This document shows positions 1-11,689 of a DNA stretch of 64,000 nt, in pieces. A program made the position numbers and the translations under genes. Under the pieces are notes generated by a model. That model did not search any database, was not told the DNA's origin, and saw nothing but the letters and a program-made list of their open reading frames with translations. The DNA comes from Synaphobranchus kaupii (taxonomy: Eukaryota; Chordata; Actinopteri; Anguilliformes; Synaphobranchidae): positions 387,492 to 451,491 of the forward strand of contig JAINUF010000028.1 of NCBI GenBank assembly GCA_029718625.1, written 5' to 3'. Each line of letters opens with the position of its first letter. The first letter of the stretch is position 1.

Positions 1-398
1 AAAATAAAATTAGCTAATTATTTTATCAATTTTATCGCCTTGACATCAGTGTAATCAATTACATACATTGCTATTCCAATCTCCAATTGAAAATTAACAT
101 GTAAACAACTGCGACATGACTTTATACCAGGTTTGTGGTGGTTTTAGCGCTGGCGCTTTCTGCTGCCTCAAGATAGCAATAATTCATATATAACCATTAA
201 TATGTAATCAGCAACATTAGATTAAAACACAAAGATCAGTTTCCGGGGCACGGAGGAGAGGAGGGTGCTTTTTTCGAGTATTGTTACGCACCCTGGGGTG
301 GATTCCAATCGCTTATTTTATCTGTCCTCTTCTCCTCGGTCCTCACCTGACGTGGAAATCGATCGAGGTTCGCCATCTTTAAGGACATTCCAAACCGT
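1..398. other. Non-coding start of window
   Basis: AT-rich sequence followed by a GC-richer stretch near 245-395. I see no gene, splice structure or recognisable transposon end here. The short open frames have no coding character I can support. Confidence 0.4.
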
Positions 399-616
399 CA
401 GATGGTGGCAAATAAGTAATAGTACCAATTTTCTTAACATAATAGTAGTAGAATTTTGTGAACACAAGGATATATATGCTCTGTAGGACCACACAGGTCT
501 TGATAGAAATCCAAATAAATCAATCAATAAATACATAATAATACATTTTATTAATTCTGTGCTTTTCATAGACCCAAAGCAGTGGATGCAGACAATTGTT
601 CAGACATGCCCTATAG

Positions 617-1340
617 CAGTGGTTCCCAACCCTGGTCCTGGGGACCCCCTGTGTATGCTGGTTTTCGTTCCAACCACAATTGCAATCCCAGAATTTTAAC
701 AAGCTGTTATTTTTTCTTAATTAGGTGTTTTTATTGTATAGAGAGAACACTTTAAACTCTTTACTCTCTTAAGCCACATTATGTTAGCAATAGCTATGCA
801 TGCCATGAAGAAGAAAAAACCCATGTTCATTATGCTCATTGTGTTATATTGCAAACAATTACAAAGAAGAAGTAACAACTCAGGTGATTAGGCTCCTAAT
901 TAGGTAATTGAACGCAAGTTTAAGTTCCTTCATAATTTTTTCCTTAACACAATGCAGGTTTGGCTCGTTATCATTTGCTTTGTCTTTGAATTCTTCATTA
1001 TTTACCAAACGGTTAGTTTTATTGGCCATGTGTCCACAATTTCACTAATTATGAGCCTATTGATTCACCTCAGTCTTTAATTTGATCAGTTAAAACATTT
1101 TTTACCTCCTTTTAATTGTTTACAATACAACACAATGTGAATCTTGGACTTTTAGTCTTCATGGCATGCATAGCTATTACTAACATAATGTGGCTTAAGA
1201 ACGTAAATAATCCCTCTAAACATTAAAAACACCTAATTAAGAAAAATTAACAGCTTGTTAAAATTCTGGTATTGCAATTGTGGTTGGAACGAAAACCAGC
1301 ATACACAGGGGGTCCCCAGGACCAGGGTTGGGAACCACTG
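617..1340. mobile_element. hAT-type MITE (724 bp) with 8-bp target duplication
   Basis: The ends are CAGTGGTTCCCAA and its inverse TTGGGAACCACTG. The inverted similarity extends about 90 bp inward, and a second inverted pair lies at about 772-815 and 1160-1200. The element is flanked by CCCTATAG at 609-616 and again at 1341-1348. The related repeat near 17030 holds a single uninterrupted CCCTATAG, so the empty site is present in this window. No transposase is encoded, so mobilisation would need an autonomous hAT in trans. Confidence 0.88.
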
Positions 1341-2832
1341 CCCTATAGTGTAGTATTTTTTCTGTTTCATTTCTAAGTGCAACATATCTGAATCAGAGTA
1401 TTTCCACTATAAATTATTCTCATTTTGCAGTTTGATGTGGAACATACAGTTTTCATACAGACGTCATTATCTTCATATGCTAAGATGAAGAAACACAGGG
1501 CCAAGTTGCATTAAATAATTTAGGAAAGTTTGGATAGCATTGCTTTGCAATAGAGCTAGTTTATTTAGTGTGAGCTACGATAGGCAATATTGTTAGTTGT
1601 AACTTGGCCACATTTTGATATCAATAGCTACTTTTAAAGGCAGGCCTAGGTTTTGCAAGTTGGAATTAAGGACTTATAGACAGCGCTCAGTAGGCTATGC
1701 GTGAGTAACTTGGCTTTTTTTACGTCGGAGATGTTTTTGTTCAGATATCACTTATTTTTGGTAGCTAACTAATGATGAACAATGCATGAAGATAACGACA
1801 TCGAGAGAGACATGCATACAGAATAGTAGTACATGCATTCCAAATAAATGCATGCAGACATTCGCGTAACCATAACGCCCTCTACTGATGAGAATGATAA
1901 CATTTATCCTATTACCGATAGCCCACAATTACATTAAAAGAGTTTGTAGATGAGCTGTATTTAATGTCTAATGAAATACAATGAACAGCACCACCTGAAC
2001 TATGGATCATGAAGAAGCATGTAAATTAATTAACCAAGTCTATATGGAGACATGCATGCACACTAGGCTAGACGCAAACACATTGTAGCTGAAAGAAATA
2101 CCTACAGTCTAAAATATGGAAATACAGTTGTAAAATAGGCGTACTAGTATTCTATAGAAATAACGTTATAAGCGAACTTCATAAGCACAGCATAATACCT
2201 TTTTTTATTAGTTTATTTTCCGGTAGTGTACCATGTAGCTTGGTTTAGTTTAGTTTTCTGTAGTAGAATGGATGTAAGGCATGTTTATTCGCTTCGTTGT
2301 AGCCTAGCTTGTACCTGCTTCCTGAATAGCAGCTGACTGACGTTTCTCTGGCAAAACTAACGTTGGCAAACAAGCTAAATTGGACAACGCATATTTCCCA
2401 GGAATCTTAGCCAGCAGGGAAACAATAGATACTATTAAGAAAGTAGCCTACCAGAGATTATTCTTCTGATTATTATTATAAATAAAAGTGTTTGCAGTAA
2501 GATACATTGTCTGCAGAGTAGCGTAGACTAGAGCAATGTTCAGAGGCTATAGTAATTTTATTTAAGTGATTAACCATGAATCAGATATGTTTAGGCAATT
2601 GGAGGTTTATAAATCCGATCTCTTAAGGCATTGCAGCTTATAGTAGGCCATTGTCAATTCTTAATTTTCCTAGCAGTTAATTTTATGGTGACATTGTGTT
2701 ATGTGTGAAAAGGATAAAGTGAACAGAGCTGAAGTGAAGAAATTAATGAATAAAGAAATGTTGGCCGAGGCAAGGGTACGTTGAGGTTCGGTTTCCACAG
2801 TCAGTCAGTCATGACCGCAAGAGCAGAGCGTA

Positions 2833-2882
2833 ACACCCTCCCCAAACCAGACAAGAACGAGCGTCCGGTTTGGGGAGGGTGT
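2833..2882. repeat. 16-bp perfect hairpin inside repeat R
   Basis: ACACCCTCCCCAAACC at 2833-2848 is exactly inverted at 2867-2882, with an 18-bp loop. A close copy of the hairpin is retained near 19232-19282 in repeat R copy 2, with small changes in the loop and right arm. Confidence 0.85.
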
Positions 2883-3045
2883 GATATAGTACAAGTGAAA
2901 TACAAGTGAAACATTGAACAGTTAATATTGGAAACCTCTTTTGCCTTTGCAATAAAAATATGTTAATGTGTTAATGTGAAAATAATAACGGTCTAATAAA
3001 TGAAAAGTACTTAACAGTTGCACATTGTTTTTGTGGAAAATAAGC

Positions 3046-3119
3046 ACATGCCTTGCTGGGCTCGAACCCACAATCCTCTATGTGAGAGACAGCAACTCTA
3101 ACCATTAGGCCACAGTAGC
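3046..3119 (-). pseudogene. tRNA-like sequence (not a functional tRNA)
   Basis: The minus strand has an A-box-like TGGCCTAATGGTTAGAG and a B-box GGTTCGAGCCC at tRNA spacing. The sequences that would form the acceptor stem, GCTACTG and GCAAGGC, do not pair, so this is a tRNA-derived remnant rather than a working tRNA gene. A related copy is at 19451-19522. Confidence 0.55.
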
Positions 3120-3545
3120 TTCTTAGAAAACAGGAAGTCATTAGCTATATTAACATTAAAAAACATTAGAATGAAGCGTTTTTATTGGGCAATAAGCTTG
3201 ATGAGCAGGTATACGGACCATACCCTCAAAGAATAATTCTCCCCATTGGATAACATTGCGACGGAGGCAGGCAGTTTGGCAGGAAAAATAAGAAGAAGCG
3301 GAAGAGGAAGGGGAAAAACGGCAAAATAACCCAAGTTTGGGGCTTTATTGTGTGGATGTGATTGTATCTGAATGCTGTGTGGTTACATGAGGTCAGAACA
3401 TACAGAAGTTAATGTTTTTAAGGGCTGGAGAGTCTATGGTCATTGTGGTTACTTATGTAGGAAACCCTGAAAAGTGCTGTATAGGTATGGGGCATGCCCC
3501 ACCAAGCCATAATTTGGCGGATGGCATACCTGCCATCCCAATTCA

Positions 3546-5067
3546 TGTTTCGTGTACTTCTTGAAAAGTGTGTTCCTGAATGTACTCAGCGAAACCCCGG
3601 AAGTAAGTGTGTCATCCGGGTGTTTGAAGTATACTGCAATTTGAAAAGAATTTGCGTACTCTACGACTTTCTCACCCTATCTACTCACCAAGGCTACTCA
3701 ACAGTGTGGAAGAGTGCTGATTCGGACACGGCCTATGTCTTTTTTGTTGTTGCTGGAGGCTGAAACTGAAGTTCCCTCACAGGAAAACACAAGCTATTCT
3801 ATTCTAAACCAACAGACGCCCAGGGAGGGGAAATTGGAAATAGATAAATGATTAAACGCATGCAGGACCGAGAACATAGGAAAAGTGAGGAGTTGAAAAA
3901 TAAAAAGAGCCAGTAAAATGATAAATGGGAAAGCAAAATAAATTATTTAAAATTTTATTTTATCGATTGATTGGAGGCTAATTAAATGATTAAAAGCTTT
4001 TTATTTTTTACAATCCAGATAACTTGTTAGTGACGTTTGTCGCCTTTAGGGCTCAATAACTACATTGTCATGCAGTTTATTTCTAATGTGGCAACTGTAG
4101 CCTACATTCTAGAGCTCCTAAACTTTCAACTTGATACATAGTCCAGTCAATCTAACCCAAAAATAGGCTCAACCCAGGGAAAATTGCAATAGTAATCTTT
4201 CAAGTGTTTTTTATTCCCCCAGGGTCTATTAATTGATGTACTAAAAGTATAGAGAAATCTAAGCATTGGAACTTCGCTTTTTGGGGGTAAGAAGAGATAG
4301 TAGTCACAGTTTCACTCGCGTTCATTAGAATCAGGAATATACTCATAAGTCCACTAAAATCATTGGATCGTTACAAAATTGGTATCTAAACCTACCCCTT
4401 AAGCATTTTTGCCCATGCGACCGTCTATGTAACGTTGTTTTCTGGTTGTTTGATTGTTTATCAGTCATGACCAAAAATAACTTGTTTTCACAATGTCTGA
4501 ATCTTGATAATGTGAACAAAAATACGTAGTTGCATTGTCACCGTTATCAGGACGATTGAGAAATTAATGCAAGACAACATAGAAACCAGACATCATACTG
4601 CCATCATTACAAATATGTAGTAGCAACGTGTCCTTTGAGTTGTACGTGGATCAATGCGTTTTACCTGACGTTGTGAATCTTTCTCAAAAGTGCCGACGCT
4701 TTAATGTTATTATTTTTACCGGCTCATAAACGTCGGTAGCCTACTCAACATCGCAAATGTAACATAACACCCCGGTTTTATAAATAAATAAAAAAATTAA
4801 AAAAAGATCGTGTAGGCCTATTTTCTAGCTGGGGGTGTGTGTGTTCTGTTGCACAACGTGGTCATATGTGGCTCTAGAAATGTTTAGGCTACTTCTGGCG
4901 TTTAACGTTCGAATCCTACTCTGCAGCTCGTGATTATTTTTGTCTTTTATAATTTATTATAGAGGATAATGCTTTCCATCAGAAGATATCGAAAACCTAA
5001 ACTGATCAGTGAATTGAGGGCGATTTTATAAGAACTGCGGCGGGCACGTCGAAAAAGATTTTTGCAA
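3546..5067. other. No gene recognised
   Basis: Low-complexity to AT-rich non-coding DNA. The open frame at 3494-3763 overlaps the end of repeat R, has no recognisable domain, and its similarity to repeat R copy 2 stops after the first 50 bp. I do not support it as a gene. Confidence 0.4.
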
Positions 5068-5156
5068 AGGTGAGATTCGAACTTGCATCAACACAAAAGG
5101 GAGAGCCTCCAGTGGAGAAGCAACCGCTTAAACCAATACACCACCAGAGAACTCTG
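5068..5156 (-). pseudogene. tRNA-like sequence with long variable region
   Basis: The minus strand shows a D-arm-like TGGTTTAAGCGG and a B-box-like AAGTTCGAATCTC, with a long segment between them that would suit a Leu/Ser-type variable arm. I could not form a convincing acceptor stem. It ends about 40 bp from a hAT insertion. It is probably a tRNA-derived repeat or a decayed tRNA. Confidence 0.35.
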
Positions 5157-5200
5157 AAAAACGGCGTATCCTCAGGCGTTAAGAGGCAAGTTTTTGTGAG

Positions 5201-6449
5201 CATGGACGGCGCTACACCGGGGCAAGGGTGGGCTATAGCCCCGTCACAAATTTGCTTAGCCCCAGTTTAGCCCCCCCAGGCATTTTAATAACATTTTTAT
5301 AATTATAATAAAAAATATATATAAAAGTAAATCAACTATTCTAATCCCTTTTTGATATTCACCCTGGCTACGCAGCGTATGTTAGCCTATGCTCTGACGT
5401 AGGCTACGGATGTGGGGGTGTGTGGAGCTCACGAAATGACACAATAACGTAAACTGATTTCTAACGTTAGCAAACCAGTTTTCCCATAGCCTACAATACA
5501 TCAGGCCTACAGAGTTCGCCACCACGTTAAAAAATATTAAATGGAAACGTCATTGTTTGAAAACTAATTTACTATCATTTTAAAAATCAATAGAAAATGT
5601 GTTCGCGTAAGCTCTCCATGTGATCCGTCTTCGGAAATGATCAACTACTCAACAGATTTGTGGAGTGTGTGGACCTCCCTAGGTAGCAACTCCCAAGTGT
5701 AAACTACAGTGTTTTGATTGGCGGTAGACTAATCTCACAACATTGGCTGCTTGGCCATGCACAGATGAGTATATTTGGAAAGCGAATAACTAACCTAAAT
5801 TAGCTAAATGATCATTTTCAATCTTCGTCATCTCGACTTCAGCTAATAAGAAGAGCTTGCCTCCAAAAAATGGTCAGGTAACGTTAAAGATCTCATATTA
5901 ATTCCATGTAGCTAAATGTATAATCTAAGCCTAAATTAAATGGGGGAGGATGGTGATAGTGGAAGCTGTTCTGATAATACAGAAACCAACGCAAACGTTA
6001 CGGTGCAGTTTATGAAACACGCCAAGGAGCGTAACTAACTCATAAGTAAAGTTTGCGATCTTCGTTAGATAATGAAACTCCTAAATGTCCCAATCACAGA
6101 GCAGCGGTTAAACAACGACATTTTAGCCATCTTTTTTGACATAAGGTTACACTGATAATTTATCCTCTCTTCTCACATCCTTTTTCATTATTTTCCGGTG
6201 TATTATTTTCTTTGATGTCTGATATTTTTAAGTACTCGTATTGATGAAGCCAAATGACATTTACTGCTATTTCAATTTACAGAATTATACAATTCTGACT
6301 TTTGTATGGATGCTCTGCCACTTGTGCAGGCCCCCCCGGCGCACACACAAAAGCCATCCTGGGGGAAACACAGCTAACCTTAGCACCCCCATGTATTGAC
6401 CTAGCCCACCCTTAGCCCAGGGAGAGAAAAGTTCCTGGCGCCGTCACTG
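5201..6449. mobile_element. hAT-type non-autonomous element (1249 bp)
   Basis: The left end is CATGGACGGCGC and the right end is GCGCCGTCACTG, which are imperfect inverted repeats of hAT style. An 8-bp target duplication TTTGTGAG lies at 5193-5200 and 6450-6457. A second inverted match (gggtgggcta / tagcccaccc) lies just inside the ends. No transposase ORF is present. The interior is AT-rich and unrecognised. Confidence 0.8.
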
Positions 6450-6954
6450 TTTGTGAGAGCAAGAAGTTTCGTGCTCTATATTTGCACCGTACCAGAACAA
6501 ATATAACATTTCTCAGGCAGAGAAAATAAAGTTTAAACGCAAAGAAGGCATTTTATAGCTCTCTGTCACTTTCCCCAGTAGCTTATATAACTTCCACCTT
6601 TATAGCTAGCATAAGTCATACAGTAGCTTAATAAATAATAATTCTTAAAAAGGCAACACAATCAAGTGTGGCAACCTTGTCATTTCGCAACAACTTTACT
6701 GATCAACATTATCAATTATATACAGGCAAGATAAATGATGGTCAGTTTCACCGTTCATGGCCATTTAAGTAAGTGTTTATAACTGTATTTCCTTATGCAA
6801 TATTAATATTGAAATTATATCAGAATGTTCAATACATAGGCTACGTTTAGGAAAAGTCACAAAGGGATAGCTATATGGATTCCATGACAGCAGAATTATT
6901 GAATTTCTTTGTGACAACGGTCATTGACCGCTGTGGCATTCCTAGGGCTCTATT

Positions 6955-7915
6955 TTCAAACCAGCGCAAGGGGACGGTATAGTCAAACGCAAGCTTGTTG
7001 ACAGCATCAACGTCTTAAAACTGGCGCTATGGCGTTTCTCAGCAATACCGCTAGGATCAACAAATTCTCAACATAACATCTTTTCGGTTGCGCTGCAGTG
7101 GGATGGGTGGCGCTGTCTGGGGCGTGTTCTAAAATACTTTCGGCTCAGTGACAATTTGAACCAACGAAAACCCATTGCGTTATGATCAGCTGGAACCACC
7201 TCTTAGCGGAAACGCAATAGACTCTGGCAATTTGGCAACTTCTTAGTCATGTAGTTCTATGTAGTGTCTATAGGTGATGCCAACATTACACTTCCATTTA
7301 ATGAACAAATAGCCTATAATTATTATTAATTAATTCATTTTAATTTAAACTACTAGAATAAAACAGGACAGCTTACAAGAAACTTGCGATCATGTAGGCC
7401 AATAGCCTATAATATATAAATTACACATTGACACAGTTGAATCATAAGCCTACCATTTGAATCATAATTATGCCTACATCACCAAATGTAGGCTAATTAA
7501 TGCATTCGCCACCTCCTCACGTGCCTTCCGAACTTCTGGGAGACGAGGTGGTGTGGATTGTGATCCATAAATTACTACAGTCCTAGCCTGTACTTCTGTT
7601 GCAAGTATGTCTGATGTGCGGAAAATCGCTCTTGTCGTTGACGGTCCAGTGCGTTTGGGTTGCTCATTATGAAATTGCATGGAGCGATTGCGTTCCAACT
7701 GGATTTTTTTAAAGCATGAGAACAACAATTTGATTGGCTACCATAGAGACACACCTTGGACATTTAAACCCAGCCTTTTAGCAATACCGCCATAAGGTGC
7801 GCCAAGATTGCCGTCATGAAATTACCAAATTTATCGCCGACACGCCCTCAGAGCGATACCACCAAGCGATTACTCTTGTGTTCACCATTGCGTTTGGTTT
7901 ATTAAAATAGAGCCC
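6955..7915. mobile_element. DNA transposon derivative with GGGCTCTATTTT ends
   Basis: GGGCTCTATTTTCA at the left is inverted at the right as TTAAAATAGAGCCC. The flanks share CTA, a possible 3-bp target duplication as in PIF/Harbinger elements. A 5-bp CCTAG spanning the left junction is also repeated, so the superfamily is uncertain. Further inverted similarity occurs internally (caataccgc motifs near 7044 and 7782). Overlapping minus-strand frames at 7474-7763 have no domain I recognise. Confidence 0.6.
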
Positions 7916-8279
7916 CTAGTGTTATATTTTAATAACTTTATAGGCTACTGTCTATCTTGCAAAAGGCACGTTTGTAAAATTATGTTAGCTAGATAATCTA
8001 CTGACATACACACCATAGGTATATAATGTAGGCTACAATAACCCATTAAAAACAAGTATGGTAATCCATTTAAAAATATGACTAAAACTTAAATTTATTT
8101 GTAATTCATAGTAAAAGGGAAATGACAGAATTCAGGCATATGCATATTCTTTTAGCCAGAATGCATGTGTGTTTGCGTATGTGTATGCATCTCTCTCTCT
8201 AGATTTAATTCTCTGATGGTTCATACATTTATATGCATTGCCATTATCAGTTACTCATAACAAACACAATACAAAAATA

Positions 8280-9490
8280 AATTATATTTCAACAAAAAAC
8301 TTTTTCAACGTACAAAAATGCCAAGTTACTCACGTATACAAAGCACTGTCTATAATAAACCTAGCAAAATCTAGGCCTGCCATTAAAATTATTGATATCA
8401 AAATTAGGCCAAGCTACAACAAACAATATTGGCTATCTTACCTCGCACAAATTAAACAAGCTCTATTCCAAAGCAATACAATACCCAATGTTTCCTAAAT
8501 TATTTCATGCAACTTGGCCCTGTGCTTTTTCATCTTACCATCTTGAAAGATGATCATTCAAACTTTGTGCGTCACATCAAAGTGTTAACTAACAAAAAAT
8601 GCTTCATGGAAGAAGACATCATTTAAATGAATGTTGTAAGCAGCTGAGGAAACATTACACTCCCGTAAGGATATGTTTATACTTGGTTGTCAAGAACAAA
8701 ATGTACAAAACGTTTTAACATTGCAACTAGATAGATAGATAAATAGATAGATAGACAGGCTACTTTATTATCCTCATTGAGATATTTTTCTAGCAGCATA
8801 TAACATTCACATTTACAAACAGACATTTATACCAAGAAACATTCATCTACACTAGAGAAAGGGGGGGGTGAATAAATAAATATACATAAAATCTACTATG
8901 TGTATGTTCATGTTTGTGGGTCAGATAAAGTTTAGTCAAATAAGTAGTAAAATAGTATAATTTATTTTAAAATGTAAAACAATAAAAAAAATCTTATTTG
9001 TGAACACAATTTTACTATTTCAAATTTTAACAATAATAATATAATGCATTTTACTCATGATATGGTTTTCATACACCCAAAGCACTGGATGCAGACAGAT
9101 ATAGTGTAGTCATTTGTACATTTTTTAAGTGTAAAAGCTGAATTGTTATTTACACTATAAATCATTGACATTTGACACTTTCACATGAGTCGTGACACAT
9201 GAAGTTTGAATGACCACATTCACTTCGGATGGTAAGATGAAAAAACACAGGGCCAAGTTTCATTCAATTATTTACAAAACATTGGGTAGAATTGCTTTGG
9301 AATAGAGCTTGTTTAATTTGTGTGAGCTAAGATAGCCAATATTGTTTGTTGTAACTTGGCCTAATTTTGATATCAATAGGCCTACTTTTATTGGCAGGCC
9401 TCGGTTTTGCTAGTTTTATTATAGACAGTGCTTTGTACTTGCCATTTTTGTACGTTGATAACGTTTTCTGTTGAGTTTTATGTTATAGGC
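8280..9490. mobile_element. Fold-back element with about 240-bp inverted arms
   Basis: The left arm (about 8280-8545) and right arm (about 9224-9490) are imperfect inverted copies. Shared blocks include 'tctataataaa', 'gatatcaaaatta', 'tccaaagcaat' and 'ttggccctgtg'. The arms are homologous to parts of the larger inverted structure at 16468-20849, so both belong to one repeat family. There is no ORF in the loop that I can assign. Confidence 0.7.
8728..8757. repeat. GATA microsatellite
   Basis: A short imperfect (ATAG)n run lies inside the loop of the fold-back element. Confidence 0.9.
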
Positions 9491-10319
9491 TACTTCCAGC
9501 CCCACTCAACTATAAGCACTAATCAATCTATAATCTCCTTATCAACCCATGTATTATTATGAAGTTATGTAAAAAAAAAAAAAAAATGTACCTATATAAT
9601 TGAATTGCATGTATCCAAGTGTTAGTTTTAGACTTGTACAGAAGCGTGTCAACTTTTTAAATCACATTCAGAACACTAGACATTAACACAATATACAATG
9701 TCAAATTATTTAAGCTTTCAAACAACCAATGCACAATGGTTTGTCCATTAAAACTATGAAAGTGAATGCTTTCCCATTTATGGAATGGGCTGAAACAGCT
9801 AGAAATTGTAGTACCGGCATGCACGTTTATTAGAAATGACCTGTTTGGTTTAGATGCAGCTGTCTTTACGCTCAGATCACCAACATAACTTAATGCAATA
9901 TTACAGCGCTTGCCAAAAAATCACACGTCATAGGTGCAGGTATTGCCAGACGATAATCAGACCATAACTTTAAAGAAAGGGTATACAACAGCCAGCATGT
10001 CCTTCCGCGCAGTCATGGTGGCGCGGCGGTAATACTCGTGTTAATATAAAACTAACAGCCTATAGCCTATGAAAGTTCGAATCTCGGTAAGCTCTTCAAT
10101 AAAACGATGATAATAAATAAAAGCGAGTTCTCCACGATGTGTGTTGGCTGCCATTGAGTCTGTCACAAGGGATGTCATGCCACGTTTATATTACTTTTTA
10201 ACAAGCACTGTTGGCTTTAAGTTGTATTATTAACGGTGAAACAACATGCGACTGGTAACGTGGCTTAAGAAATGATGTATTGACGTTGTCTATGTAACAT
10301 TGTGATTACGGTGTTATTT
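9491..10319. other. No gene recognised
   Basis: AT-rich non-coding DNA with an A16 tract near 9570 and no gene or transposon boundary I can define. Confidence 0.4.
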
Positions 10320-10880
10320 CTCACGTAGCTGCAACCGTCTTATTATAACGTTTAGGAAACTTTAATTTCCAACCATAATGGAACGCAAAATCAATGTCAG
10401 TTTTTTTCCAATGTCAGAGTTTTTTTTCCCCCGTCAAATTGCAATATTATTATGACGTTTGATTTTGTATGGTGCCACAACATTGTAATCTTAACGTTGA
10501 ATAAACTTTCATTTTCAACCATCATATGACATAAATCCAACATTGTACGGTGACGGTCAAATGACAACATTGAATTAACTTTAATTTTCAGCCTTCCCGA
10601 ACCTCAAATGCAACGTCACAGATTGACCATCAAATTACAACATCATTACAACATACTATTTTTAACGTTGTGAATTTAATGTCTAAAAAACTTCTAATTT
10701 CAACCACCTTACAGCGTAAATTGGCGTTATATACTGGCCATCAATTTCAGACGTCATTCCAATGTTTCATGCCTAACTGAGCTGCAGCATTGCCATTCTA
10801 ACGTTTCAAAACCTTTCACTTTCAACCGTCACATACCCTCAAACTAACGTCAGGTTAGCGTTGTTTCAACCATAACACAA
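10320..10880. repeat. Degenerate tandem repeat, about 90-130 bp period
   Basis: A loose motif recurs about five times: 'aacgtt', then 'aactttaatttycaacc', then 'aatgacaacatt' or similar. Examples are near 10355, 10500, 10575, 10690 and 10810. The copies are strongly diverged, which suggests an old satellite-like array. No ORF is supported. Confidence 0.5.
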
Positions 10881-11689
10881 TATAAAATGCCTAAGGGGTA
10901 TGTTTTCTTGGCTTATCTTTCATATGGAGCCACTACTATTGGGCTATAATGACCCATTGTACCCTATATGGGGGTATGGCTACCCCTGACCCTTTTTAAC
11001 ATCATTTTGTAGCTGTTGCAGCTGTTTTACTTTCCAGGCACATACATTCTTTATACTAAACAGAAGAACTGTTTTTGTCATTATTACTATAATACAACTG
11101 AAAATTGGACTAAAAAATCAACATGAAACAATTGAATGGCAGTTTTAGGTGAGTAAAGGTCCCTTATTTTGGGCTATTTTGGGGCTAGAGTCAGAGTTTC
11201 TTTTATCCATGTTATCAGCCCCGAGACAAACTACCCTAGCTGTGAAGACATTATCACAAGGCAGAAGGAAGTTTCAAATTATTCAAAAAGTGTCACTTCT
11301 ACAAAAATTAATTTTAAAGAGATTTTGGATAATTAATGATCCCTTTAAATCTATGTATAGGTGGCAACACTTTCATAGGGTGTGGTTTCATCATGTCATG
11401 AAGCCGTGGAATTGATGCTCATAAATGAGCCAAAGGTTTCTCAATTGTGTTTACAGTCGGAATATAATTAAGTAATTAGAGTAAGTTATTGTACTGCAGA
11501 TGCTGAATATTGCCAAAACTAGAATGTCAATGGAGAAATTAAAGTGTGAACAAGTTCCATGTGGCTTGTGTTTTAGTCTACACAGTGAGGGAGCATTCAT
11601 TATTTCTAATTATTGGTACTGGGTACTGCCTTGTAAAACCAATCAATATTTTCAGCAGTTTCCATTGAAATATCAAATGGAGAGTATTG
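10881..11689. other. No gene recognised
   Basis: Non-coding stretch. An 88-codon frame at 11149-11415 has no motif I recognise and no splice context, so I leave it unannotated. Confidence 0.35.

Larger units (their letters stand above)
399..3545 (+). repeat. Interspersed repeat unit 'R', copy 1
   Basis: This stretch is colinear with 16790-19920. Both copies hold the same blocks in the same order: an A/T-rich block with 'gaccacacagg', a block ending in 'gaagaaacacagggccaag', a hairpin with 'caccctccccaaac', a tRNA-like segment, and a terminal block with 'cataccTGCCATCCCA'. A hAT MITE (617-1340) interrupts copy 1 and is absent from copy 2. No coding capacity is visible. The unit is probably the inner part of a large non-autonomous DNA element, because copy 2 lies between long inverted arms. 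Confidence 0.6.

Noticed and set aside
3044..3119. Functional tRNA gene
   Set aside because: The A and B boxes are present but the acceptor stem does not pair, and the arms of the cloverleaf are imperfect.
7474..7763. Two overlapping minus-strand ORFs as a host gene
   Set aside because: They lie inside a DNA-transposon derivative, overlap in different frames and show no recognisable domain.
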